A stretch of 64,000 bases of DNA from Episyrphus balteatus (taxonomy: Eukaryota > Arthropoda > Insecta > Diptera > Syrphidae). The notes under the pieces were generated by a model. It was given only the letters and a program-made list of their open reading frames with translations. It ran no database searches and was not told the origin of the DNA. The position numbers and the translations under genes are program-made. Shown here one piece after another: positions 46,334 to 58,214 of the stretch (positions are counted from its first letter, which is position 1; each line of letters opens with the position of its first letter). The DNA lies in contig NC_079138.1 in the NCBI RefSeq assembly GCF_945859705.1, positions 2,294,001-2,358,000 of the forward strand, in the 5' to 3' direction.

Positions 46334-46643
46334 TAGTGATGGGAACTATCGAATAAAAACAATCAAACTATCGATAGTTGTAAAATATTCATTCACTCGA
46401 TAGTTTTAAACTATTCATTAATTCATTCATTTAGTTACAATTTTCATTGGAATAGTTTTTTCATTCGATAGTTTTTTCATTCGAATAGTTTTTTTTATTC
46501 GATAGTTTTTATTCGATAGTTTTATTTGATAGTTTTTATTCGAATGAATAAATGAATGAATGAATGAATGAACTATTCGATAGTTGAAATCATTCAGTTA
46601 CTAATTATCGATAGTTCAAATCATTCGATAGTTCCCATCGCTA
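46334..46643. mobile_element. hAT-like MITE with TTCGATAGTTTT inner repeats, copy 1
   Basis: TAGTGATGGGAACTATCGA at the left mirrors TCGATAGTTCCCATCGCTA at the right. Flanking 8-mers ACTTTTAC (46326-46333) and CATTTTAC (46644-46651) agree at 6 of 8. The interior is a run of diverged TTCGATAGTTTTTA-type units that invert around the centre, so the whole 310 bp is nearly self-complementary. The TIR shape and 8-bp duplication suggest hAT. A second copy is at 58911-59152. Confidence 0.75.
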
Positions 46644-46734
46644 CATTTTACACACCTAAAAAAGGGTACATTTTTTAAAGCCGATTATGTCGAAATTTTA
46701 AACTGAGATTCTTCCAATATTGGTTTATGAATTT

Positions 46735-46855
46735 GATTTATGAATGAATCAGTTTACCACACTGTTAATAGGCCCAGACGGAACTTGGGGATGAGTCACC
46801 TTTTTTCATGAAAACGGCGTTCATCGATCTATAAGACGTTATCAAGTCAAAAAAC
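46735..46855 (-). repeat. Dispersed repeat head (GTGACTCATCC), minus
   Basis: On the minus strand TGATAACGTCTTATAGATCG, then GAACGCCGTTTTCATGAAAA, then GTGACTCATCCCCAAGTTCC and TAACAGTGTGGTAAAC. It joins, in one copy, blocks seen separately at 785-950 and 990-1035. Confidence 0.65.
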
Positions 46856-47979
46856 ATATATTTTCTAAAAAAAAACATTTCCTGGCTTTCTCTCTTCAAA
46901 CAGTTGGGTGTACAGTGTACACTAAAGGTCACTGATACCTACTTTAAGAAAAAAATATACAAATTAATCAAGAATCTTATTTATAGCTTAGGTTTTCTTC
47001 TTCCAAGAATTTTAAATTTTGAATCCTAGGAAAAGCTATTGGTGACGTTTTTTAATTAATTTTTATATTTTGTTATTTTCTTTTTACTTTTTTCAAAACA
47101 ATCTTATCCTTTAATAAAATTTAATTAATAATTTTTCTTTTCATAGAATTGGAATGAATTTATAACTAGTTTTTATTTAATAATAATACTTCTTTGCCAG
47201 AAATTTAAAAATAAGACTGGCTAAGTATAAATTGTATGAAAAAATATAACATTATCTTATTTAACCAGAAAATAAAAATAAATATTTTTTTGTTGATATT
47301 TTGAACTTATTTGCCACGGGTTGCAATCTCAAACAATTAGAGTGGAAATCGGGTTTGAAGAAGAAAAAAAAATCATGAATTGTTGATATAAAATAAAACA
47401 TACATAATTTTTTTTTTTTGATTCAAAAATATTTACGACGCAAGACAGAACGACAAACACCCTGGGAGAATATTTAACTGCACATTAATCATATTGAATA
47501 TGAATATTTTTAATTTTGAAGAAAAACAAAAAGAAACAAGTAAACATTTATCATAACAACATCCGGGAAAGAAACAATCAATTTTCTAAATTTGATGTCA
47601 AGAGAAATGACAAGAAATTGTATTTTTATTTTTTTTTTTGTTCCGATTTAAAAACAAATCATTTTATTGATTTTTATATTCACAAATATAAATGAGATCA
47701 AATCAGGAATAAGAAAAAAGAAGAGTGTGTTGCAATTTTTTTTTTTTTTTTTATTTTTGTCAAATTTACCTTTAAAGTGCAAAAAAAAAAGTTGATTGTT
47801 TTTAAAAGTTTTGATTTTGAAAATTTAACTTTTCCAAAAATTGGTATCCTTAAGATATTTTTATAAAAAATCAAATGGGCGCATACAATGAGGGTTTGCG
47901 TTGAAGACGATAATTTTAAAATCAACGTAGAACAATGTTATTTTAAAGTGGTTTTCCATTATAAAACACCCTTAAATCA
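46856..47979. other. AT-rich unassigned DNA
   Basis: A GTGTACAGTGTACAC short palindrome lies near 46907-46921. Otherwise AT-rich, without gene or clear repeat. Confidence 0.45.
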
Positions 47980-48080
47980 AAGTTATTTCAAATTGGCAGC
48001 CACTGGAGATCGATCCTACAAGTTTTGGGTTACTAGGCAAATGCTTAACCAAAGTGCTATTTCACCGATGGAAGTTAGAT
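47980..48080 (-). repeat. Degenerate tRNA-like SINE head
   Basis: On the minus strand TAGCACTTTGGTTAAGC resembles an A box/D arm, TTTGCCTAGTAACCCAAA gives an anticodon-arm-like hairpin, and AGGATCGATCTCC sits at the B-box position with substitutions. Too decayed for a tRNA. Not obviously the same family as 43975-44130. Confidence 0.45.
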
Positions 48081-48910
48081 TGATAAAATGCAACAAAAGT
48101 TGAAGTCCGACAAAAATAAAAAAATTTCTTACGTTATTTTAATTTAAAGATGTTTCATGTTAGTTCTTTCAATTTTAAATCAACGTTGAACATTTAACAT
48201 TTTTTGTTACGTTTTTTTTCCCAGTGTACTTTTGCATTTTTTATCATGAAAATATTATTTTGGATTAAAAACAAAAACAAAAAAAAAACATTTTCAAATA
48301 ATTTAATAATGAAAAAAAAAAAAAAATTGGACTGTCTGTAATGATATAATCTTATAGCGTCATCTGTACGTTTTGAGGAAAAATAAATAATATTTTTGAA
48401 GACAATCATATTTTGAAAAACAGCGATAAAATTACCTTTATTTCTTTTATCATTTTTTTAAAATTTTTTTTATGAGAAAAAGTTAAAAAAAAAAAAAAAA
48501 AAAAAACAATTGATACCAAATAAACGCCTTAAAATTGTCAATCCCGGTTTTTTAAATGTAACCCTTCATAGTGCTTACTTGACAATCATGTTGCCTTAGA
48601 ACGAATTTTAAAACGAAAACTGAGTATATGCATTTAACTGTCGTGATTTTGCATACTAAAAAAAAACATTTTTTTTAAATCACCAATGGTAGTGATAACC
48701 TGACAGTCAAATTAGCATTAACACCCCTCTAATTTTTGAAAATACGACCGTAAAATAAAAAATTGTGCCAATAACTGTCGTGATTTTGTCCTTGACAAAT
48801 GGAACTATACAAAAATTTATCGCAATATTATTTTGGAAACTATGCCGCCTAAACTGAGCTCCCTATCATTACCTTCCTTCACCAAAGGATTTTTTTTTTT
48901 TTCAAAATGA
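48081..48910. other. AT-rich unassigned DNA
   Basis: Poly-A tracts near 48310 and 48487-48506. An AACTGTCGTGATTTTG motif is repeated near 48637 and 48774. Confidence 0.45.
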
Positions 48911-48912
48911 TA

Positions 48913-49812
48913 CAATTTTTACTTGCGATATAGGTACTATTCTATATATCAAGTTATGCAAAGGTACAAAAAAAAAAGTTGAGATAACATTTTTCCATGA
49001 CATTACGATGGTAGACAATGACAAAAAAGTGGGTCCCGTCTGTCAGTCTGTCTGTCTGTATAAGGAGCTACAGCCTAAATGGATGGACCGATTAATGTCA
49101 AACTTGGTATGTAGCGTTATTTGGCGACTCTCCAGAGTTGTTTTTGGAATTAATTTTTTTGGACCAAAAATAACAATACTTGTCTTATACCGATTTTAGT
49201 AAAATTGAAATATCTCGAAAACGGCTCCAACGGTTTTGTTTAAAAAATTGTTAGTGTTAGTTTTAAGCTAAGGTCTATCTTTTACTGAAATTTTTTTTTT
49301 TTTTTAATCATTATTAACATTAGGTACATGCCATAGAACCGTTTTTTTTTTTCAAATCCGATTATCTCCGAAACTGCTTGTTCGATTTCAACGAAACTTT
49401 TTGTGAAGAAGCATTTTGGTAATTTAAATATAAACCAAAAAAATACATTTTTTTTTTTTTGAAAAATCAAATTTTCGAAAACGGGACATTGAATTTTTTT
49501 GAAATTTTGTTTTTAGATGTAGATTAGTGATTTTCACAAAATGGCATACCAATTTTATTTTAAAACTTTTTTTCCAAAAAATTATTTATAAAAAATTAGT
49601 TTTTTTTAAAAAACGTCTCTAACGATTTTAAAATTTTTTTTCTAAAAATGCACCTTAATATATCAATCAAAATTGCATACTTGTTTTGGAGGGCAATTTG
49701 ATTTCAGATTTTATTTTATTTTTTTAAAAAAACGAATTTTATTTTTATTTCCAAATTTCTACATAAAAAGTCTTAAAAATTTAAGCAACTTCGTGCATTT
49801 TATTTCCATAAT
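48913..49812 (+). mobile_element. (GTCY)n-family non-autonomous element, long copy
   Basis: Starts TTTTTACTTGCGATATAGGT. The conserved core is CATGACATTACGATGGTAGA and AAAAAAGTGGGTCCC, then a short GTCTGTCA tract. Next come AAATGGATGGACCGATTAAT, a GGCTCCAACGGTTTTG block, and an end near TCGTGCATTTTATTT (about 49796-49810). The layout (core, then GTCY microsatellite) resembles mini-me/DINE-1 (Helentron-related) elements described in Diptera; that link is inference from architecture. No coding capacity. Confidence 0.75.
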
Positions 49813-51665
49813 TTACTGTCCTTCGACGACTTTTAATAGACTATGCCGAAAAAAAAGCATCACCATATGAACATTTTTTCTTTATGGAATTTTTTGCTTT
49901 ACATTTGTTATAAGCTGTGTCACGTCCTTGCTTTAGAAATAACAACCTTTTAAATGAAGCAACTAAAAATTTTTGGCATAATCAATTTTATGTCTATAGA
50001 ATAGGTACCAAACAAAATTTTTTTTACGACTTTTAGAAAATATTTTTTGTTTTTACCATGTCTTTTGACGCCTATTTACCCTATTTAATGAATGAATTTT
50101 TAAAAATCCTTTCTTACGGATATATTATTCACTAGTTTAAAAATACATCTGGAAATAGAGAACTTTAAAAGTAAAAAATAAATCCAAATCCGTAATATTC
50201 ACTACTTAAATCCAATATCGTTAAATCCAAATTTAGACTGCTTTATAAATCCAGATTTAAAATTATTTTTTTTGGATTTAAGAAATTCAGATTAAAATTA
50301 TTGGATTTAAAATAATTGACCTTAATCCAAACTAAATCCATATGGCCGCTATCTTTCAAATCTGCTATGTATAGTATTTTTTTGCCTTAAATATAACTTA
50401 AATATTACATGCAGTCGATCAAAAAACAATAAATAAATTTTGTAGCCGAAAATCACAAAATTCTGATAGATACAAATGTATATAAAAAAAAATTCAAATT
50501 TGATTACGCTCAAAATTAATGTTAACCTTCCCACCAATTGTTCCGATTTCAATTATTACCTACATACTCTCAATATTATAGCCAAGGCGAAACCATAAAA
50601 TATACATTTAACCTATCTCCGGATGAAAAGTAAAAATATTTATATTATATACCTCAATTAATTGGTTTTAATTTATTCAATTTTACTTTTCGAGGTTGTT
50701 TTTGTTTTACTTGTGTTTTACACAAAATCCCTTAACCCAAAATATACATATAATATAAAATGAAACAACGAAATAAAAAAATTAAATTGAGTAAAAGATT
50801 TTTTCTCAAATAATAATAAAAGAATAAATAAATACAAAAATGCACTTACTTTAAAATCTATAGAGGTATCGCATGTAAATAGGTATAAAAAGGACCTTTC
50901 TCTGGGCGTTGAAATTGAAAATACTATTTACTGAGAGGAATTTTTTTTTTTTTTTTTTATGATAAAAGGAATATTTGCTGGGTATATTGAAAAGGAGATA
51001 TGCAGAGTGGAGATATTTCCCAAGGGTTTACTCATTTTTTTTTTGTGCCGTGCCGCCTGTAAAAGTATATTTGCTTAAAATGTGTTAAGCTTTTAATGGG
51101 TTAATGCACAATTTTCGAAATTGATATATGTTTTAATATATTCTGTTTTTTTTTTTTTTCTTATTATTATTTTTTTTTTTATGCCCGTTTTTAATTTTAC
51201 GAGTATTATAAATATGCAGGTATCCATTTTTATTCAAAAATTTACTGCACATTGTATATATAGCAATAATAAGACGTAAAGCATTCCAATCAGATGTGAC
51301 ACCTATACAGTTATCTGCATAATGTATATTTACATGTGTTCAGAATGCTTTCTCGTTCAGAACAATAAAAGTGAAAGTGATTCAGTTTTATTTTAAAATA
51401 AAATATATAGTTTAAGAATTGGTTAGATCAAAAAGTGGCGACCGCTTTGTTCAAGCTTTATTAACCAATTTCAATAAGTCAATTAAATTATTTCATAATT
51501 TTAAGCGAGTGAAAAAAGCGTATTTATTTTTTACTACTCTTCAACTACAACTGAATCATTTTTCTTCAGAATTGGTAGTTATGAGTTTTTAAAATTCCCT
51601 CAAGGCAAAATTTGCCAAGAATGTTTAGAAAAAAAAAATTCGAAAATCGTTAGAGCCATTAAAAA
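49813..51665. other. AT-rich DNA with an ATCCAAAT-type cluster
   Basis: Between about 50155 and 50345, TTAAATCCA/TGGATTTAA motifs occur many times on both strands. The rest is unassigned, with T runs near 50940-50960 and 51145-51180. Confidence 0.45.
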
Positions 51666-51669
51666 ATTA

Positions 51670-52371
51670 AAATGCACGACTGGGTCGCACGTACTTGCTC
51701 TTGTAGTTCACAGTATCTTTATCTTAAATATCTATTGGAAATTTAAGATTTTGTTGAAAAAAAAAAAAAATAAAAAGTTTAAAAATTAAATTAAAAAATT
51801 TTTTTTTTCAAAAATGTTTTTAAAAATATTTTTTTTTTAACATTTTATACTTAATGATCTCTGTAAATTTTAAATAAAATAACTAATGCTTTGATGAAAT
51901 ATATGAACTTAAAAAATATGTCAATTTTTGAAAAACGGCAACGCCATATATCCGTTCTCCGAATTTTTTGAGAAAAACTAAAAACGCAGTTTTGTTAAAG
52001 AATCAATAAGAGTATTCCGCACACCAAATTTGATCGAAATCGTTAGAGCCGTTTTCGAGAAAAGTGCAATACCTCGAAAACGGTATATGGGAGGTATGCT
52101 TTAAAAAGGAGATATTAAAAAAATAAAAAAAAACCGACCTAGGAAATTACGCAAAAATCATCTGTACCAAGTTTCAAAAAAATCCATCCACCCGTTTAGG
52201 CCCTAGCTCGATGTACAGATGGACGCACAGACGCACAGACGCACAGACCGACGGACGGCATGACGAAAGCCACTTTTTTGATCTTCTCCATCATCGTAAT
52301 GTTGGTTTTGATTAAAACCTCGAATTTTTTTTCGGCACGAAACCAATACTTACCCTATAGAGCAAGTAAAA
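51670..52371 (-). mobile_element. (GTCY)n-family element, minus-strand copy
   Basis: On the minus strand it opens TTTTACTTGCTCTATAGGG and carries the core CATTACGATGATGGAGAAGA. It then has GTCTGTGCGTCTGTGCGTC (a GTCY/GTGC tract near 52225-52250), CCTAAACGGGTGGATGGATT and TTGGTACAGATGA, and ends GTGCGACCCAGTCGTGCATT near 51670. Both ends match the copy at 61629-62372, so 5' and 3' boundaries are well supported. Confidence 0.8.
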
Positions 52372-52674
52372 CAAAATTCTGAAATCTCTAGAGACATTTC
52401 AAAAAAAACAATTTTGTATACACACAACTTTTCTAAAATTTTTCAAAAAAAAGTTGGTATGCCATTTTGATGAAATAATTAGTTTACACATAGAAATTTT
52501 TCACTATCCCGTTTTCAAAAAAATTGATAAAAAAAAAGTTGAAATTTTTTTTTCAAAATCAAAAGATGTGTTTTTTGAAAATTTTCTATAAAGATAAAAA
52601 AAATATATATTTTTTGTATTTCAAAAGGCTCTTTTAATCAAAATCAACGTTTTTGAAAAAAAAAAAAAAAAAAA

Positions 52675-52935
52675 ACGAGTGTGTGTACACATGTACACGC
52701 GACTGAAGTTATACTTCTCACTCAGTATATTAAATGAATTGTGTTTTTTTTTTAACGTACTGCGGCGTACTTCATTTTTAAATACTAAAGTAGTACCAAC
52801 TCTAAAGGTGAAACGACAGCCCTGCTGCCCAATTGTCTTGGATATGGCGATCGCGTCATAATCCTTTTGACATTCTTGTCAAAAAACAAATTTTCATACC
52901 CACCGTCCCATAAGAAGTATAACTTCAAAAATAAC
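52675..52935 (+). repeat. GTGTACAC / GTACTGCGGCGTAC composite repeat, fullest copy
   Basis: Combines the two blocks seen apart elsewhere: GTGTGTACACATGTACACGC with ACTTCTCACTCAGTATAT (as at 37612), then GTACTGCGGCGTAC through CATAAGAAGTATAACTTC (as at 40155). GAAGTTATACTTC at one end and GAAGTATAACTTC at the other are inverted relatives, suggesting TIRs of a ~240-bp element. Confidence 0.7.
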
Positions 52936-52939
52936 TTTC

Positions 52940-53190
52940 AGATACCGTTAGTATTGGTCATGAAAAAAAATTTATTTTTTCTTCTAGGGAATCACCTAAA
53001 ACTACCAAGTTTGAAGAAAATCGCTCCAGTAGTTTATGCTGTAGCTCGAGGTGCATACAGACAGACAGATAGACAGAATTGCGGGACCCACTTATTTTGG
53101 CATTCTCCATCATCGTAATGTCACGTAAAATTGTTATCTTGAGTTCGAATTTTTTTCCTAATCCTAAACTTGCCCTATTGTACATAGTAA
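52940..53190 (-). mobile_element. (GTCY)n-family element, minus copy fragment
   Basis: On the minus strand it shows GACATTACGATGATGGAGAA, AAGTGGGTCCCGCAATTCTG and a GTCTATCTGTCTGTCTGT tract. It then has GAGCTACAGCATAAACTACT and a TTTTCTTCAAACTTGGTAG block. It is 3'-truncated against the preceding composite repeat. Confidence 0.7.
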
Positions 53191-53954
53191 AAGTTAAAAT
53201 TATTAATTTTTTCAGTGTTAAAAATGTAACTGACTTTTCACATAAACGATAACAATTTAATGAAAAATCGAAAAATTTCTTCTTGTCAAAAAGTACCTAC
53301 AATTTCACTCTGTACATATGCCGAAAAAGAAGTTTAACTTCAAAAAACCTGTGGACCATGGGGATTTTTTCACTTAATTGCTTACAGAATTTGTTCTCAA
53401 ATTTTGTTGACCTTTGATACGCACATTTTTGAATATTCAAATGCAATAGGAGAGTACAATATTTATTGCTTTTTTTTTTAAGTACTTACTGCTTAGATAA
53501 CTAATTTCAAGTTAGAAAAAACAAAACAAATTGTTTATAGACAAAATTTTCATTCCTGGTCTTAATTTGTATTTAAAGAGATAGTTATGCACTATGCAAA
53601 GTCATTTTTGTGTGAAATTTGCGACATACCAACCCAACCCCTCTTTCATATTTTTCAACGACACAGACACAATTATCTCGGAGGATAAGAATGTCCAGAC
53701 ATAACAGTGGCAGTTCGTAAACATTCTGCAAATGCGAAGAATTTGTTTTTTTTTTTTTTTTGTTGGCTTACCTGATAGATGAGTTGTCAGCAAAAGCAGA
53801 ACAAAACACTTAACAGGTTCACTGAGGGAAAAAACACAACGTTAAATGTAATTTGTTAAACGTTGATTTAATGTTAAAAAAAACTAACATCAAACATCTT
53901 TAAATTAAAATTGAAACAAGGCAAGAATTTTTTTTACCTACTTATTTCGGAAAA

Positions 53955-54420
53955 GTTTATTATTCTCGAAAACGACTAAAACCAAATTGTTAAAAAAAAA
54001 CTCAAATATTAATTTTTAAACAAGGTCTATCTTTTGATGAAAAATAGTTTTTTTTTCAAAAATCATTATTAACGGTACCTTCCATAGAACGTTTTTTTAA
54101 ATCTGATATTTTGCCAGTATTTCAAGGAAAGTTTTTTTATAAAAAAGCATTTATATAATTTTAATATTAATCATAAATAAAACTTAAAACAAATTTATTT
54201 AATTTTTTTTTTGAAAATTCAAATTTTCGAAAACTGGACAGTGAATTTTTTTTGAAATTTTGTGTTTTAGATGTTGCTTAGTGATTTCTATAAAATGGCG
54301 TAAGAATTAATTTTATTTTAAAAATATATTTACCTATAAAAAAATAGTTTTTTAAAAAACGGTTCTAAGGATTTTGAATTTTTTTTTTTTTAATGCAACG
54401 TTCTTTAAAATGTGTAACCG
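53955..54420 (+). mobile_element. (GTCY)n-family element, 5'-truncated copy
   Basis: Carries only the 3' half: AAGGTCTATCTTTTGATGAA, ATCATTATTAACGGTACCTT, CCATAGAACG and ACGGTTCTAAGGATTTTGAA. These occur in the same order at 49230-49630 and 61000-61400. No core or GTCY tract. Confidence 0.65.
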
Positions 54421-54554
54421 TATTTGACAAACAAACTTTTCCTTATTTTTTTTGTTAATTGTTATGGTCCCCAAAAAAATCAATTTCTCCTCTATGTTAC
54501 CACTAAAAACATTTACGTAACTAATAAATACGTTTGAAAAAAATTGCTTCATTG

Positions 54555-54690
54555 TTTTTTCGCTGTAGCTCGTGGTAGAGGGGCAGATACTTTTTCAAAT
54601 GCTCTATCATCGTTATGTCATGTGTATTGGTTATTGTAGTTTGATTTTTTTTTTTTTACGAATCCTAAACCTTCCTGAGGAGAAACGCAA
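54555..54690 (-). mobile_element. (GTCY)n-family element, core-only scrap
   Basis: CTCTATCATCGTTATGTCATG and GCTGTAGCTCGTGG match the minus-strand core and the sequence just beyond the tract. The GTCY tract has decayed to GGGGCAGATA. Confidence 0.55.
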
Positions 54691-55570
54691 TTAAAAATGG
54701 ACTCTCCATTACCTGACGGTAAAATTATTTATTTATATTTTAATACTATTTACGTAATATCATATCTATCAGGTTAACCAACATACAAAAAAAAAGAAGA
54801 AAACAAATTCTTTGCATTTGCGGAATATTTAAGATCTGCCATTGTTTGGTTTGGACATTTCGTATCCTTCGAAATAATAATTCTGTCTGTGGCATTGATG
54901 AATATGAAAGGAGGTTTTGGTAAGCCTCAAATTTCACACAAAACTGACTGTGCATAATGCATAACTATCTCTTTAAATACCAATTAAAATCAAGAATAAA
55001 ACTTTTGGTCTTTAAACAATTTTTGAAGATTTAATCTCGAATATATCTTGGGTATAGCTAATGTCAGATTTTTCCGCGTCAATGATACAAATACATTCAC
55101 ATATACAATGTTTAAAACACCTAGATTTACATCATCATTTATATAACTTTTTTAAATTATTAACCATTTTGATGTTAAAGCATTTCGATTGTTCAAGAGA
55201 TACAAAACTCTACATTCCATTTACACATCCAATTCACATGTTTATCTAGGATATATCTACTCGTAGCGACTGAATGTAGGTAGATGATATTAAACCGCAA
55301 GTATCTCCTTTTGTCTTATGAAGACATGTATAACGGTTTTACCACTTTATCATTTCATATACATAGGCATAGGTACCTATATAAATATATTTGTGTATTT
55401 CGTATGTGCCACAAAAACCATTCGTGAAATTCTCCAACAAGACAAACACCACAACCAAATACCAAAAGAGATATTCAACCAAATCTAAATTAAGATTTCA
55501 AATCAGTCTAAACAACAAATCATCAAAAAAAAAAAAATATATATATATATAGGTACCTATGTATTTTATA
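54691..55570. other. AT-rich unassigned DNA
   Basis: A (TA)n tract lies near 55538-55551 followed by GGTACCTATG. No gene or repeat relationship seen apart from motif-level similarity of 54815-54970 (minus) to 53580-53740. Confidence 0.4.
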
Positions 55571-55793
55571 TTAGGGTGGTCCTTATTTTACTACATTGAT
55601 TCTAAATCAGGAAAACTGTAATTTTTTTTTCCTTTAAAAGCAAATGATGCTATATCGAAATATTGAAAACAAAAACTTCTAAATGAAATAGGGTCAGGAA
55701 GAGTTAATAATAAAAATTTGAAAAAATAAGGGCATTTTTTTTCCTGATTTGGAACCAATTTTCGCAATTTTTTCTCCTAAAGATCACCCTAAT
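55571..55793. mobile_element. Small MITE, TAGGGTGGTC ends
   Basis: TTAGGGTGGTC at the left mirrors GATCACCCTAA at the right over ~223 bp. Flanks are TA-rich, so the exact duplication (TA or longer) cannot be read. It lies only 7 bp from the large palindrome. Confidence 0.55.
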
Positions 55794-55800
55794 ATATATA

Positions 55801-57588
55801 CACTAGCCCAAAAAATTAAGGGAACAAAAAAAAATCGTGATTTTTTTAGTGATTTTCGATAGGCTGTATCTCAGTAAAAAATGACCGCATCGTGATAAAA
55901 CAAAAAGGATGTGAAAGCTCTATTCTTCTAGTTTTAGGATTAAATATTAAATTATTTTATTTCTAACGGTAAAATAGCAAAATTGTTGCAAATGTTCAAA
56001 AACCAAAATTTTCTAATTTTTTTATGATTTTACTTCTCTCGTAAGGAAGTGGGAAAATTTTTTCTGATAAAATGATTATTGTTTTTAGAAAGGCTCTTTA
56101 TTTGGCTTTAGAATTCCTTTTTTTTCAAACTTCTACGATTTTTTTTACACTGCAATATCAGTCATCAAACCAAAAACCATACTTTTGACTTTGACTGTCA
56201 ATATCTCAACAACGGATCACTAAACAGAAAATTTAAGGACACATTTAAAAACTTCATTCAATTCTCTACAAAGAAAATAAGTTTGTTTTGTAAAAAAAAA
56301 TGTTTTCTTATTTTTGAGATTAATTTAGGAAAGCAATCAAAATAGGCATTTTTACGGTTTTTTAGAAAATGTACCGCTATTTAATTTCTATGGGTGAAAA
56401 GATTAAACAGAGGCTTAATTATTGAAGCTTAATATACCTGGAATTAATATGCAAAGTTTCAGGCTTATTCATCAAGCAGTTTTTCTGTTGTGAAGGTTTG
56501 AACATTTGAGATGAAGTAAAACACCATATTTCTGCAGTTCTAAATGACTTACTTCTTGTTACTTTTTTATGAACAAAATCAATTTTTTTGAGTTTATTTG
56601 AACATTTTATTGATAAATATCGTTTAAATTATAGATAAACCAAAGAAAAACAAAAAAAATTTCAAAATTAGGAAAAATATCCAAAAATGGTATAAAAAGC
56701 TTTTTTTCAAAATTTAAGTTTTTTTGAAAACTTTTCATTTTTTCTTGGTTTATCTTAAATTTAAACGATATTTATCAATAAAATGGTCGAATAAACTCAA
56801 AAAAAATTGATTTTGCTCATAAAAAAGTAACAAGAAGTAAGTCATTTAGAACTGCAGAAATATGGTGTTTTACTTCATCTCAAATGTTCAAACCTTCACA
56901 ACAGAAAAACTGCTTGATGAATAAGCCTGAAACTTTGCATATTAATTCCAGGTATATTAAGCTTCAATAATTAAGCCTCTGTTTAATCTTTTCACCCATA
57001 GAAATTAAATAGCGGTACATTTTCTAAAAAACCGTAAAAATGCCTATTTTGATTGCTTTCCTAAATTAATCTCAAAAATAAGAAAACATTTTTTTTTACA
57101 AAACAAACTTATTTTCTTTGTAGAGAATTGAATGAAGTTTTTAAATGTGTCCTTAAATTTTCTGTTTAGTGATCCGTTGTTGAGATATTGACAGTCAAAG
57201 TCAAAAGTATGGTTTTTGGTTTGATGACTGATATTGCAGTGTAAAAAAAATCGTAGAAGTTTGAAAAAAAAGGAATTCTAAAGCCAAATAAAGAGCCTTT
57301 CTAAAAACAATAATCATTTTATCAGAAAAAATTTTCCCACTTCCTTACGAGAGAAGTAAAATCATAAAAAAATTAGAAAATTTTGGTTTTTGAACATTTG
57401 CAACAATTTTGCTATTTTACCGTTAGAAATAAAATAATTTAATATTTAATCCTAAAACTAGAAGAATAGGGCTTTCACATCCTTTTTGTTTTATCACAAT
57501 GCGGTCATTTTTTACTGAGATACAGCCTATTGAAAATCACTAAAAAAATCACGATTTTTTTTTGTTCCCTTAATTTTTTGGGCTAGTG
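55801..57588. mobile_element. 1.79-kb near-perfect palindrome with Tc1/mariner-like ends
   Basis: The left end CACTAGCCCAAAAAATTAAG is the exact mirror of the right end. TA dinucleotides flank both (55799-55800 and 57589-57590), the Tc1/mariner signature. The whole unit folds on itself with arms of roughly 850 bp around a short centre (about 56650-56740). In the segments I compared only a few single-base differences and one-base length changes separate the arms (for example 55850/57539, 55893/57496 and the A run near 56801). No transposase frame. The arms may have arisen by inverted duplication of one element end. Confidence 0.92.
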
Positions 57589-57590
57589 TA

Positions 57591-58210
57591 TTTGTAGAAT
57601 TTGCATTGTTTTCATTTACTTTTCAGACTCAGGCTCAATAAATCCATCTCGCTGAATATAATGAAACCATGAAACCAAAGATGTGAACAAATTAACAGTT
57701 GAATTAGAACAAAACAGTCTTGAAATAAGCTGTGTGTTTTTTTGGCATTACTCTTCTACTAGACAGGCCAAAAGGAGGATTAGGTACATATGTGTCATAA
57801 AGAAATTTTTTTCAAAAATGGCCGAGTTATACACTAAAACTTCTATTTCCTTAGATCCTCAAGGCTTTGGCTCAAGCTTGATTTTCCCAAAAAACTGGTT
57901 TTAAGCTCTCAGTGACCAACTCTAGCGCCCTATGAATAAAAAAAAATTCACGATATAATTTTAAATTGCTCTATCCTAAACAAGTTTTATGTTGACCTTA
58001 AATGACGATAAAAACTAAAAATGAGGCTTTGTTCCTAGGCCTCAGCAATAATAATCCGTTTTTACCAAAATCAGATTAGCTTTTTTTCGAGATATCCCCC
58101 GTAAACGTTTTTCGTGACAAATTCATATCAACGCAAGGATTTGATAAAGAATTCATTCAGGTAATTTGTCGTCATTTTAGGTCAACCTTAAATTTGTTCA
58201 GGATCACTGT
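57591..58210. other. Unassigned DNA
   Basis: No gene, repeat partner or strong low-complexity tract. A 73-codon plus frame (57683-57904) shows no domain. Confidence 0.45.
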
Positions 58211-58214
58211 TAAG

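Noticed and set aside
55801..57588. Simple assembly foldback artefact
   Set aside because: The palindrome stops exactly at element-like termini flanked by TA, and the arms differ at several positions. An artefact would normally be exact and end at random, though read-level checking is still the decisive test.
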